From Patescibacteria group bacterium UBA5124 (GTDB taxonomy: Bacteria; Patescibacteriota; Gracilibacteria; Absconditabacterales; Absconditicoccaceae): 9,308 nt of DNA. This document shows, in pieces, positions 1 to 6,909 of the stretch (within the stretch, counting starts at the first letter, position 1; the number at the start of each line of letters is the position of its first letter). Below the pieces are notes generated by a model that saw nothing but the letters and a program-made list of their open reading frames with translations, was not told the origin of the DNA and ran no database searches. A program made the position numbers and the translations under genes. The stretch is from contig DHYS01000039.1 of assembly GCA_002414185.1 (NCBI GenBank), positions 1 through 9,308 of the forward strand. Direction: 5' to 3'.

Positions 1-2613
1 TTTGAGTTTGGAAAGGAGTTGTAATGCTTGGAGAGGAGTCATATTATTGATATCATAACTCTCTAGTAGTGTTTTTATCTTTTCAAATTGAGGATCTTTT
101 ATAATAGGTGTAGGAGCAAAAAGATTTTCTCCATGTCATTCCGGCCTCGTTGTGTTGGAGCTGGAATCTTTTTTTCCTGTCTCCAAATGTTCTAGATTAT
201 ACTTAGCTCTTTCTATGATGGTTTGAGAGATTCCCGCAAGTTTTGCTACATCCAATCCATAGCTCTTACTCGCACCTCCTGGAACTATTTTTTTCATAAA
301 GATTACTTCTTTGTCGGTTTCATATACACTTACGGAATAATTTTTTACTCCAGGTAAAACACCTTCAAGCTGAATCAATTCATGGTAGTGGGTTGCAATC
401 AATGTTTTAGATTTTACTTCACTAGCGATATATTCTAAGATTGCTTTAGTTAATGCTAATCCATCGTAGGTAGATGTACCACGTCCTAATTCATCAAAAA
501 TCACAAAGCTTCTATCTGTAGCATTGTTGAGAATATTTGCGACTTCTATCATTTCGGTCATAAAGGTAGACTGATTTTTGGCAATCACATCACCACTTCC
601 TACACGAGCAAATAAAGCATCAACGAGTCCTATAGTGGCTGATTTTGCAGGAACAAAGAGTCCACAATGAGCCATCAAGACAATCAATGCATTTTGACGA
701 AGATAGGTAGATTTACCTCACATATTTGGTCCTGTGATGATATGCAAAAAATCTATATCTCATCACAATGTGAGTGTATTTGGGATAAATTGCTGATCTA
801 ATGGTAAAAATGTCTCTATCACAGGATGTCTTCCTTCTTGAATATCTATAGTTCCTGAATTATTGAGTTGAGGTTGTATATAATATTTTTCCTTAGCTAA
901 TAAACTTTGTGAAACATAAACATCCAACCAAGAAATAGTCTGAGCAAAAGCAGTCAATTGTTCTACAATCATTCCCATTTCTTGCTGCAAGTGAGCAAGG
1001 CGGGCAAATTCTTTTTTACTGAGATTAGCTCTTGCAGCAAGGATATCTTCTTGAAGATTATCTAGGTAAGGTGAGATATATCTTTGGGTTCATTTGAGCG
1101 TATTTCTACGGATAAGTTGAGTTTTTTCTGTATTTTCTCAAGAGTTTGCTAACTTTGATTCAAATTGTTCGATATCTTTGTTGGTGATTTCTATGAAATA
1201 TCATTGATTCATGACAAATTTTACTTTTACATTAGATACTCCAGTAATATCAGTCAATAATTGTTGATATTCTAGTAAGAGCTTGTCTGAATGAAAAGCT
1301 ATGTTTCTTAAATTATCGATTTCACTATCTACACCATCACGGATAAAATTCATATATTCTTCAAAATCTTCTGCATCTTTGAGTGTAGTTTGAAGAGTTG
1401 TATAAAATGATTGAACGGTTTGTTTATGATGTGGATATAATCCAATACGATCTAACTCTTGAAGCATCATTTCTTGTTCAAAGAAAATACTCAAGGTACT
1501 TCTGAGTTTAATAAATCCAGAAGGAAGAAGTTTTCTATACAAAAGTGTACTCATAATCTTGGGAATATCCGCAACCATAGCAAGATGATGATGTACAAGT
1601 CCTGCTTCTTGCCAATGTTCAATGTACCAAGAAATATGTCTCTGACGAGTTTGTAATATTCAGAGATCATTGATAGGATTAGCAAGAATATAACGAAGTA
1701 ATCTCGATCATCCACTGGTCTTACTTCTATCCAAAATACCTACTAAACTATATTTTTCACTTCCTTCATAACTAGAAGAAAATATTTCCAAATTTTTGAG
1801 CGTAACCTCATCGAGCAATACTGCTTTGTCCGTACTATGTAAGGCTATACGTGAAATATTGTTCAGATTTGTTTGTTGTGTTGCATTGAGATAGTTGAAT
1901 AATAATGACATCACGCCAGCTCTTCCATCTTCCAAAGCCTTTCCATAACTAGCTAATGTCTGTACTTTACATTGATGAAGAAGATATTCTTCAGGATGAT
2001 GAGGAATATCATAAATACTAATCAAACAATGAGTTAGATAATTTTTGATCAGTTTGCTTAGTTCATCTTTGTCTGGAAATGCAATATCTACGATAAGTTC
2101 TACCGGTTGTATAATCAAGATAAATTTTTGAAGATCTTCGATAGTAGAAAAACTTTTGGTCCAGTATTCTCCGAGAGCAAAATCTCCCCAGGCGATATGA
2201 TAATTGAGTCAATCCCTATGTGGCTCAAAACTCAGCGCCATCATATAGGTAAACGATTTCTTAGATTCTTGAATATAGGTACCTGGAGTCACTATCTGAG
2301 TAACCTTTCTTTCTACGATTTTACCTGGCATAGGATCAGTAGTTTGCTCTGCAATAGCTACTTTGTATCCATGATGTACAAGTTTGGGAATATATTTATC
2401 TGCGCTGTGATATGGGATCCCAGCCAATGGAATAGGGGAGGCTGAGTCCTTGTTTTTACTGGTTAACACCAGGTCTAGTACTTTACTACAAATCTTAGCA
2501 TCCTCCCAAAACGTCTCATAAAAGTCACCGATACGAAAAAATAATATACAGTCAGGATGCTGTCTTTTGATATCTACATATTGTTGCATAGCGGGGGTAA
2601 GATTTTGTGTCAT
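1..2613 (-). CDS. mutS: DNA mismatch repair protein MutS (UGA read as Gly; C-terminal tail cut by window edge)
   Basis: MutS binds mismatched or looped DNA and uses ATP to start mismatch repair. One minus-strand frame runs 871 codons without TAA or TAG but with ten UGA codons, at residues 135, 302, 318, 471, 492, 508, 617, 618, 632 and 826. Visible motifs are the mismatch-binding FYE (31-33) in FFRIGDFYETF, the clamp region around LLRY after G302, Walker A GPNMGGKST (628-636) whose first GG glycine is UGA, STFMTEM (682-688), Walker B FDELGRGTS with D707/E708, and ATHYHEL with H742. UGA also fills the conserved Gly before YFIEI (471). Read with the standard code, the gene would look like five broken pieces; it is intact. 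It has no in-frame CGA or CGG, and Trp is TGG. An AAGGAG sits 6 nt before the ATG. The last readable residues, LLSKLK, resemble the usual MutS end, so only a few residues and the stop should lie outside the window. Confidence 0.97.
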
Positions 2614-2619
2614 AATGCT

Positions 2620-2625
2620 CTCCTT
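2620..2625 (-). promoter_or_regulatory. Shine-Dalgarno site of mutS
   Basis: On the minus strand AAGGAG stands 6 nt upstream of the ATG at 2613-2611 and fixes that start. It is the only clearly placed Shine-Dalgarno sequence in the window. The other genes have A/T-rich leaders without one, except for an AAAGGA directly touching the response-regulator ATG. Confidence 0.8.
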
Positions 2626-2673
2626 CTATTGTTTTGATAAAGAAATACAATAAAAAAATAAAATTATTTCAAA

Positions 2674-2701
2674 TTGACATTTTGTTGTAAAAATATAGAA
2701 T
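2674..2701 (+). promoter_or_regulatory. Promoter of the kinase/response-regulator operon
   Basis: TTGACA at 2674-2679 and TAGAAT at 2696-2701 are separated by 16 nt. A leader of about 50 nt, nearly all A and T, follows before the ATG at 2756. The same layout, a consensus-like -35, a 16-nt spacer and an A-rich leader, recurs upstream of other genes here. Confidence 0.6.
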
Positions 2702-2755
2702 AATAATAAAAAAACAAAAAGAAAAATAAAAAATATAAACAAAAATACAAATATT

Positions 2756-4003
2756 ATGATTAAAAAAATAAAAAATAAAATTCTTATTCAAATTAGAGTA
2801 CTGCTAAGATTTCTTCTAAAAATATTAGGAGAACCAGAACATCCAGAGTGTGTATTATGCAAACTCAATGAGATGAAGATTAAAAATGTGATGAGAGAAG
2901 CTCCTGGAGTATTTGGTTTTAATATCAACAAAAAAGGTGTTTTTAATGAATTCTTTGGATCTAAAGAAATAGGTGTCAAAGAAGATAGAATTATTGGAAA
3001 GAGTGTCTTTGAGTTGTATTATGACAATAAAGATATAACAGAGTCTTTTCTTAAAGCAGTAAATGGTGATATCGTGCAAAAGAAAGTAGAGATACCTATT
3101 AAAAAAACTATAAAACACTTTCATATTGTTTTTTACCCCTATCGCGAAAAAAATGTGATAGCAGGAGTAATGGGTATAGCTATAAATATTAGCGCTGAAA
3201 TATCAGCAATGGAATTTGCACAAAAATCCGAAAAACAAGCTAAAATGGCTGATAAATTGAAAACATCATTTCTTGCAAATATGTCTCATGAAATCAGAAC
3301 TCCAATGAATGCTATTATTGGATTTAGTCAACTCCTCGAACAAACATTGCCACCAGAAGAATTCAAATCTTATGTAAAGATTATTGATTATAGTGGTAAT
3401 GCTTTGTTAGCGATCATCAATGATATCATTGATATGTCCAAGATTGAATCTGGACAAACAACCATCATCAAAGAGACATTTGATGTTGATGAACTTGTAC
3501 AAACTATCGTTTCTTCATTTGCTTTCAAACAAAAAGATGACGTCGATTTGTTTATTCAGAGGCAAGTGTTTTCGATAGAACCACTGCATGTATATTCAGA
3601 TGAAAATAGAGTACGACAAATACTTATTAATCTGGTATCAAATGCACTCAAATTTACAGATAAAGGAAGAGTAGATGTTGGTTATAATATTGATCAGCAA
3701 AACATAACCTTTTATGTAAAGGATACTGGTATAGGAATTCCTCAGAATATGATTGAAAAAGTGTTTGACAGATTTGTCAGAGTAAACGATTTCAATGAAA
3801 ATAATACTAAAGAGAAAGAGGGGACAGGATTGGGACTAACTATATCCAGGTCATTGGTAACGTTACTTGATGGTAAAATGTGGGTTGAATCAAAAGAATA
3901 TGAAGGATCAACATTTTACTTTACTATTCCCTATATTCAAAAGCCTATAAAAAAAATGAGAGAAGGCGAGAATATAATAAAAGAAAAAACATTAAAGGAA
4001 TGA
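2756..4003 (+). CDS. PAS-domain sensor histidine kinase, probably cytosolic or membrane-attached
   Basis: This 415-aa kinase would autophosphorylate on His and pass the phosphate to the adjoining receiver. An amphipathic, basic N-terminal helix (about 4-24) with no clear membrane span is followed by a CxxC pair (C32, C35), a PAS-like sensor region (about 45-150), and a HisKA H-box, NMSHEIRTPMNAIIGF, with phosphoacceptor H178. The HATPase domain shows the N-box NLVSNALKF (N296), G1 DTGIGIP (323-329), an F-box near DRFVRV, and G2 GTGLGL (356-361). All 23 Gly codons are GGN. R287 in NRVRQIL, normally Arg, is CGA. In the standard code the gene ends at TGA 4001-4003, overlapping the next ATG as ATGA. 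If UGA is Gly here, translation would run 26 more residues to TAA 4079-4081. The sequence resembles hybrid kinases of Bacteroidota (recalled, not searched). Confidence 0.93.
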   Translation: MIKKIKNKILIQIRVLLRFLLKILGEPEHPECVLCKLNEMKIKNVMREAPGVFGFNINKKGVFNEFFGSKEIGVKEDRIIGKSVFELYYDNKDITESFLKAVNGDIVQKKVEIPIKKTIKHFHIVFYPYREKNVIAGVMGIAINISAEISAMEFAQKSEKQAKMADKLKTSFLANMSHEIRTPMNAIIGFSQLLEQTLPPEEFKSYVKIIDYSGNALLAIINDIIDMSKIESGQTTIIKETFDVDELVQTIVSSFAFKQKDDVDLFIQRQVFSIEPLHVYSDENRVRQILINLVSNALKFTDKGRVDVGYNIDQQNITFYVKDTGIGIPQNMIEKVFDRFVRVNDFNENNTKEKEGTGLGLTISRSLVTLLDGKMWVESKEYEGSTFYFTIPYIQKPIKKMREGENIIKEKTLKE

Positions 4004-4356
4004 AAATTTTGGTCGCCGAAGATGATGAAAGTAGTTTTAAATTACTGGAAATCGGACTTATGAGAGCTGGCCTTGAAGTAATACGTGCATATAATGGTCA
4101 AGAAGCTATAGATAAATGTCATGAAGCTGATATGATCCTTATGGATATTAGAATGCCAAACGTAGACGGATATGAAGCTACTCGAGAAATCCGAAAAAAA
4201 TGTATAGAAATCCCTATTATTGGTCAAAGCGCTAATGCTATGTCAGGTGATAAAGAAAAAGCCCTTAAAGTAGGATGTAATGAATATCTTACTAAACCAA
4301 TAAATATAGTAGAATTGATCTCTGTTATTAAACGTTTTGCTACACATAACGTGTAA
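4000..4356 (+). CDS. Single-domain response regulator (CheY-like receiver), partner of the upstream kinase
   Basis: A 118-aa receiver domain with no output domain. The acidic pocket is D8/D9 in VAEDDE, the phosphoacceptor is D49 in MILMDIRMP, the switch Ser is S77 in GQSANAM, and the conserved Lys is K99 in LTKPI. The ATG overlaps the kinase TGA by ATGA, the usual sign of translational coupling in a standard-code genome. The two lie in different frames, so this could be a hybrid kinase split by a frameshift or two always-separate genes. GQSANAMSGDKEKAL and GCNEYLTKPI resemble receivers of Bacteroidota hybrid kinases (from memory). Its seven Gly codons are all GGN, and R62 and R65 in DGYEATREIRK, normally basic, are CGA. 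It ends in TAA, followed by a strong terminator. With no output domain it must act through a protein partner or as a relay step. Confidence 0.93.
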   Translation: MKILVAEDDESSFKLLEIGLMRAGLEVIRAYNGQEAIDKCHEADMILMDIRMPNVDGYEATREIRKKCIEIPIIGQSANAMSGDKEKALKVGCNEYLTKPINIVELISVIKRFATHNV

Positions 4357-4365
4357 TAACTAAAG

Positions 4366-4398
4366 ACAGGCCTCTGTTTCCAGGGCCTGTTTTTTTTG
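4366..4398 (+). terminator. Rho-independent terminator after the two-component operon
   Basis: ACAGGCCT pairs with GGGCCTGT (one T-G wobble) around a short loop and is followed by eight T residues. It begins 9 nt after the response-regulator TAA. Confidence 0.88.
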
Positions 4399-4428
4399 AT
4401 ATTTAACATAGTATTCTAAAAAACGCCC

Positions 4429-4457
4429 TTGACTTTGTATAGTGATTTATGTATCAG
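4429..4457 (+). promoter_or_regulatory. Possible promoter of the 117-aa gene
   Basis: TTGACT at 4429-4434 is followed after 17 nt by TATCAG (4452-4457), a poor -10. The -35 matches those of the other modules, and the preceding terminator means a new promoter is needed. The exact -10 is uncertain. Confidence 0.35.
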
Positions 4458-4507
4458 TAGTACCGTAAAGATAATAAATACGAAACGCTAACTTAATATT
4501 TAAGCTT

Positions 4508-4861
4508 ATGAGTAACAACATTTTTGTAGAAATTGGAAGTTCAGAAGATATTAAAGAAGCTTCAGAGCTTTCAGGATGGAAACCATCAGAAGCAGATACT
4601 TTGGGTGCTGAAATTAAAGGTAAAATTACAAACAAAATTATTGTTTGTGCTGTATGTGATAGGAAAATTAAGGTATTTCGAAAGAGTTCCGACGGAAAAA
4701 ACCTTTTTAGTAAATGTTTTCCTGTAAGAGGGCAAGGACTTTATACTTCTACACATATGTTTCAGGTTGCAGAAAAACAACTCGAAAATAACCTTAGAGA
4801 GCTCTTTGGTAATAAGTATACTATTCTTGGACCGGCTGTTCCTGAGGAAATTCTATCTTGA
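4508..4861 (+). CDS. Unknown 117-aa protein with a CxxC pair
   Basis: I do not recognise this protein. It is soluble-looking, with no signal peptide or membrane span. An acidic N-terminal third precedes a short beta-like stretch containing VCAVCDRK (C47, C50), which with C70 could hold a metal or form a redox pair, and the C-terminal part looks helical. The ATG follows an A/T-rich leader without a Shine-Dalgarno sequence. All nine Gly codons are GGN, and R58 is CGA. In the standard code it stops at TGA 4859-4861. If UGA is Gly it continues as Gly plus 12 residues to TAG 4898-4900, which lies inside the loop of its own terminator hairpin, so the TGA looks like the original stop. It forms a one-gene unit between two terminators. 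Confidence 0.8.
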   Translation: MSNNIFVEIGSSEDIKEASELSGWKPSEADTLGAEIKGKITNKIIVCAVCDRKIKVFRKSSDGKNLFSKCFPVRGQGLYTSTHMFQVAEKQLENNLRELFGNKYTILGPAVPEEILS

Positions 4862-4880
4862 ATCTTACAAAAAATTACTA

Positions 4881-4915
4881 ACCTCGAGATTTGTATCTAG
4901 ATCTCGGGGTTTTTC
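4881..4915 (+). terminator. Rho-independent terminator after the 117-aa gene
   Basis: ACCTCGAGAT (4881-4890) pairs with ATCTCGGGGT (4901-4910) with one wobble around a 10-nt loop, followed by TTTTC. It starts 19 nt after the TGA. The next in-frame TAG lies within the loop. Confidence 0.85.
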
Positions 4916-4934
4916 TTATGTTAAAATTCTGATG

Positions 4935-4964
4935 TTGTTATTTTTTTAGAAATATGTATATATC
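4935..4964 (+). promoter_or_regulatory. Possible promoter of the 133-aa gene
   Basis: TTGTTA (4935-4940) is followed by overlapping TATATA (4957-4962) and TATATC (4959-4964) hexamers, with spacers of 16 or 18 nt. An A-rich leader runs to the ATG at 5002. It is a weak match, supported mainly by the need for a start site after the terminator. Confidence 0.35.
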
Positions 4965-5001
4965 ATTTGTAACAAAAATAAACAAAATAAATTAAAACAT
5001 T

Positions 5002-5403
5002 ATGGAAAAAAGGTATCTCGTATTTATTGGTAATAATATAGATATTTTAAAAGAAATTAATCTTAATATCGGAGATGATATTATGAACGAAATGTGTCAA
5101 GTATCAAATGTTGTAAAAGGTACTACGGTATCTATTTGTTTTCCTATGGTTTTTAGTCTGTATGAAGAAGTAGAACATTTTTTCTCTCACATGATTAAAC
5201 CAGAAAATAAAAAAGATATTGTTATGTTTGTGATTATTGATCTGGAAAAAAATTATGCCTCTGTGTATAGAGGAGAATCTCCAAAAGAGATTCAGGATAT
5301 TTATCTACCATATATCAGGCGGATGAATCAGTTGTCTGGAAATCAAGATTTCTTTTTGGAAGAAATTCATGATCGAAGAAAAGAAACGTATTTTGTAGGA
5401 TAA
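5002..5403 (+). CDS. Unknown 133-aa soluble protein
   Basis: I do not recognise this protein. It has alternating hydrophobic strands (RYLVFIG near the start, and KKDIVMFVIIDLEKNYASVYRG in the middle) with helical, acidic segments between, suggesting a small alpha/beta fold. It has no signal peptide and no membrane span. All six Gly codons are GGN, there is no internal UGA, and one CGG and one CGA are used for Arg. It ends in TAA, with a hairpin terminator 18 nt downstream, and has its own A-rich leader, so it appears to be transcribed alone. The neighbouring unknown genes have similar size and layout but show no obvious sequence similarity to it by eye. Confidence 0.8.
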   Translation: MEKRYLVFIGNNIDILKEINLNIGDDIMNEMCQVSNVVKGTTVSICFPMVFSLYEEVEHFFSHMIKPENKKDIVMFVIIDLEKNYASVYRGESPKEIQDIYLPYIRRMNQLSGNQDFFLEEIHDRRKETYFVG

Positions 5404-5420
5404 TTTCCTATAGTATAAAT

Positions 5421-5446
5421 AACCTCTCTTATTAGGGAGGTTTTTT
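5421..5446 (+). terminator. Rho-independent terminator after the 133-aa gene
   Basis: AACCTCTC pairs with GGGAGGTT (one T-G wobble) around a 6-nt loop, followed by a run of T residues. Confidence 0.87.
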
Positions 5447-5452
5447 ATTTAG

Positions 5453-5472
5453 ATTGACTTATATAAGAAAAT
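5453..5472 (+). repeat. Direct repeat copy 1 (promoter module)
   Basis: Twenty bases that match 6006-6025 at 19 positions, the only difference being A5466 against G6019. Both copies begin at the -35 hexamer and lie directly after a terminator U-tract, and both lead through a similar A-rich leader (AAAAACTAAAAAAC-like) into an ATG. Confidence 0.8.
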
Positions 5473-5481
5473 AAATATAAA
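5454..5481 (+). promoter_or_regulatory. Promoter of the 145-aa gene
   Basis: TTGACT (5454-5459), a 16-nt spacer, then TATAAA (5476-5481). The predicted leader of about 28 nt is A-rich, without a Shine-Dalgarno sequence. Confidence 0.65.
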
Positions 5482-5516
5482 AGACCAAAAATAAAAAAAC
5501 TAAAAAAACTAAATAT

Positions 5517-5954
5517 ATGAAATTGGAAGCGTATGTATCATTTATGATAGCTGGAGATACTCTAGATGAAAGCTATCACACAATCGAAAAATTAGAAAAT
5601 ATCTCGCTTAATGCGGATAAGATTCCCGAAAAACTTCCTGAAAATTGTATCTGCTTTCATTTTTTTGAAGGGATATACAATGAAGATAAAACGGATTTTG
5701 AGAAGATGATTCCTGTAAAGCCGAATATGATCTATTACGTCAATGCAGATATTATCTCAGAAAAGGAATTAAAAAAGAAATTTGAAGATGCTGAATTTAT
5801 ACTTGAAAAAGTAAAATCAGCCAAAAGGAAATATGGAAACAATGTGGGAGATATATTGCATCTTTCTGAAAAGTTCCTCCATGTTACCCTGACTTCTTAT
5901 GAAATCGTAAAGTACAAGACATTGCTTTTGCTTGATGATGTATCTATCAACTAA
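5517..5954 (+). CDS. Unknown 145-aa acidic protein
   Basis: I do not recognise this protein. It is rich in Glu, Lys and Ile and appears soluble. A beta-like start (LEAYVSFMIAGD) is followed by a helix, then a NCICFHFFEG stretch with C44 and C46, a Lys/Glu-rich helical region (about 82-108), and a C-terminal segment ending KYKTLLLLDDVSIN. Only four Gly codons are present, all GGN, and there is no UGA. It ends in TAA and is followed by its own terminator. It shares a near-identical promoter region with the next gene, so the two may be expressed under the same conditions even though each is a separate transcript. Confidence 0.8.
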   Translation: MKLEAYVSFMIAGDTLDESYHTIEKLENISLNADKIPEKLPENCICFHFFEGIYNEDKTDFEKMIPVKPNMIYYVNADIISEKELKKKFEDAEFILEKVKSAKRKYGNNVGDILHLSEKFLHVTLTSYEIVKYKTLLLLDDVSIN

Positions 5955-5963
5955 AAAACAAAG

Positions 5964-5990
5964 AGTTATCCTTTTTAAGGATAGCTTTTT
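5964..5990 (+). terminator. Rho-independent terminator after the 145-aa gene
   Basis: AGTTATCC (5964-5971) pairs with GGATAGCT (5979-5986) with one wobble, followed by a short T-run. It begins 9 nt after the TAA. Confidence 0.8.
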
Positions 5991-6005
5991 ATTTATGATA
6001 TAAGA

Positions 6006-6025
6006 ATTGACTTATATAGGAAAAT
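6006..6025 (+). repeat. Direct repeat copy 2 (promoter module)
   Basis: Second copy of the 20-base promoter module at 5453-5472, with one mismatch. The similarity continues loosely on both sides: a TTTTTATTTA motif from the upstream terminator and an AAAACTAAAAAAC motif before the ATG, with small insertions in this copy. Confidence 0.8.
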
Positions 6026-6034
6026 GTATAAATA
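6007..6034 (+). promoter_or_regulatory. Promoter of the 273-aa gene
   Basis: TTGACT at 6007-6012 with TAAATA at 6029-6034 (16-nt spacer). TATAAA at 6027-6032 is a better hexamer but gives only 14 nt. The -35 is clear; the -10 is not settled. Confidence 0.55.
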
Positions 6035-6077
6035 TAGATATAAAAACAGAAAATAACAAAACTAAAAAACTTAAGAT

Positions 6078-6899
6078 ATGAAACAACATCAAAAACCAAT
6101 GGTAACGATCACCCAACCTCTTCGCTTTATGAAGAAAGGAGAAATCGGGTATATTCCTTCAGCAGCTCTAGCTATTGTAATCAAAAGCGGGGATTGTATA
6201 GAAAATTTAGAGTTGGAAGTATATATTCTAAAACCGGCAGGTTTTTTATCATTTCCAAGTGAAGGATTTATCAAAATAGAAAAGATTGGTGATGAATTTA
6301 AATCAAAAGACTTTCTCCTTGATTTTTCAGAAGCACCTACGTGCACTCCACTAGAACGTTATGAGTTTGAAAGTAGAGTAGACTTCCAAAAAGGTTGGTA
6401 TATGGATCCTATTTCTGTTGATTGGAAATTGTTGGATTTGGAAGAGTATCACTTCTACAATGTAGATATCTCCAATTATACTATGTCTGAATTGGAGAGT
6501 CACGCTTTCAAATATCAAACATTGGACAACTTTACCAAACATAAAGAAAGTGCATACAAAATTTTAGAAATACTGCCACAGAAAGTAGAAGAATATCTAG
6601 ATGAATGTGATACTGATGGTATTCTTTTGGCTCTTGATAGTTATAAAATGTACTTGGAAGGAAATAAAGAAAGTTTACCCAAAGGTGCATTTAAAGAATT
6701 TGCTCTTAAAGTACAGCAAACTATAGTAGATAATATAGAGCTTTATCTCAAGAAAAAAGATCTTGAATTGATAGAAAAAGATTTATCTGTTATGGATATT
6801 ACTTCACTGGAACAAGCGCTCGAAGAAGCAGAAAAGAAAGAAGATTATGAATTGATGAGAAAAATTTCTAATCAATTAGAAAACTTAAGAAAGCAATAA
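6078..6899 (+). CDS. Unknown 273-aa protein with a UVR-like helical C-terminus
   Basis: I do not recognise the whole protein. Residues 1-120 look beta-rich (ITQPLRFMKKGEIGYI, LELEVYILKPAGFLSF, KGWYMDPISVDWKLLD), and from about 135 onward the chain is mostly helical and strongly charged. The last 33 residues, SLEQALEEAEKKEDYELMRK and what follows, resemble the UVR motif: an Ala/Glu helix, a K-E-D-Y-E turn, then a second helix. That motif mediates protein-protein contacts in UvrB, UvrC and some other proteins. The match is by eye only. There is no signal peptide or membrane span. Ten Gly codons are all GGN, with no UGA. It ends in TAA with a strong terminator 10 nt downstream, and is the last gene of the block that lacks UGA-Gly. 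Confidence 0.82.
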   Translation: MKQHQKPMVTITQPLRFMKKGEIGYIPSAALAIVIKSGDCIENLELEVYILKPAGFLSFPSEGFIKIEKIGDEFKSKDFLLDFSEAPTCTPLERYEFESRVDFQKGWYMDPISVDWKLLDLEEYHFYNVDISNYTMSELESHAFKYQTLDNFTKHKESAYKILEILPQKVEEYLDECDTDGILLALDSYKMYLEGNKESLPKGAFKEFALKVQQTIVDNIELYLKKKDLELIEKDLSVMDITSLEQALEEAEKKEDYELMRKISNQLENLRKQ

Positions 6900-6909
6900 G
6901 TATTCTTAT

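Larger units (their letters stand above)
2614..2755. other. AT-rich divergent intergenic region between mutS and the kinase gene
   Basis: This 142-bp spacer separates minus-strand mutS from the plus-strand kinase and is almost all A/T. It holds a good plus-strand promoter (listed separately) and the mutS Shine-Dalgarno site. On the minus strand a TTTACA followed after 17 nt by AATAAT (approximately 2695 down to 2667) could be a mutS promoter, but in such AT-rich DNA this is weak. It is also the left edge of the block of genes that lack UGA-Gly codons. Confidence 0.6.

Noticed and set aside
1459..1656. Plus-strand open frame of 65 codons inside mutS, and another at 2107-2445
   Set aside because: Antisense shadows of mutS with no promoter, leader or recognisable protein character.
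136..2613. mutS as a decayed pseudogene broken by several stops
   Set aside because: All interruptions are UGA, all in one frame, and several sit at invariant glycines; there is no TAA, TAG or frameshift. This is an alternative code, not decay.
2614..2755. Origin of replication or phage attachment site in the AT-rich gap
   Set aside because: No DnaA-box cluster, tRNA fragment or paired direct repeat at the other edge of the island; the AT richness is explained by divergent promoters and leaders.
2788..4780. Several minus-strand open frames of 60-90 codons under the kinase, regulator and 117-aa gene
   Set aside because: They lie antisense to well-supported genes, with compositions typical of reversed AT-rich coding DNA.
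4767..4949. A 60-codon plus-strand frame overlapping the end of the 117-aa gene
   Set aside because: It runs through the terminator hairpin and has no leader or protein-like features.
5453..6025. CRISPR repeats
   Set aside because: Only two copies, more than 500 bp apart, coinciding with promoters; no regular spacer structure.
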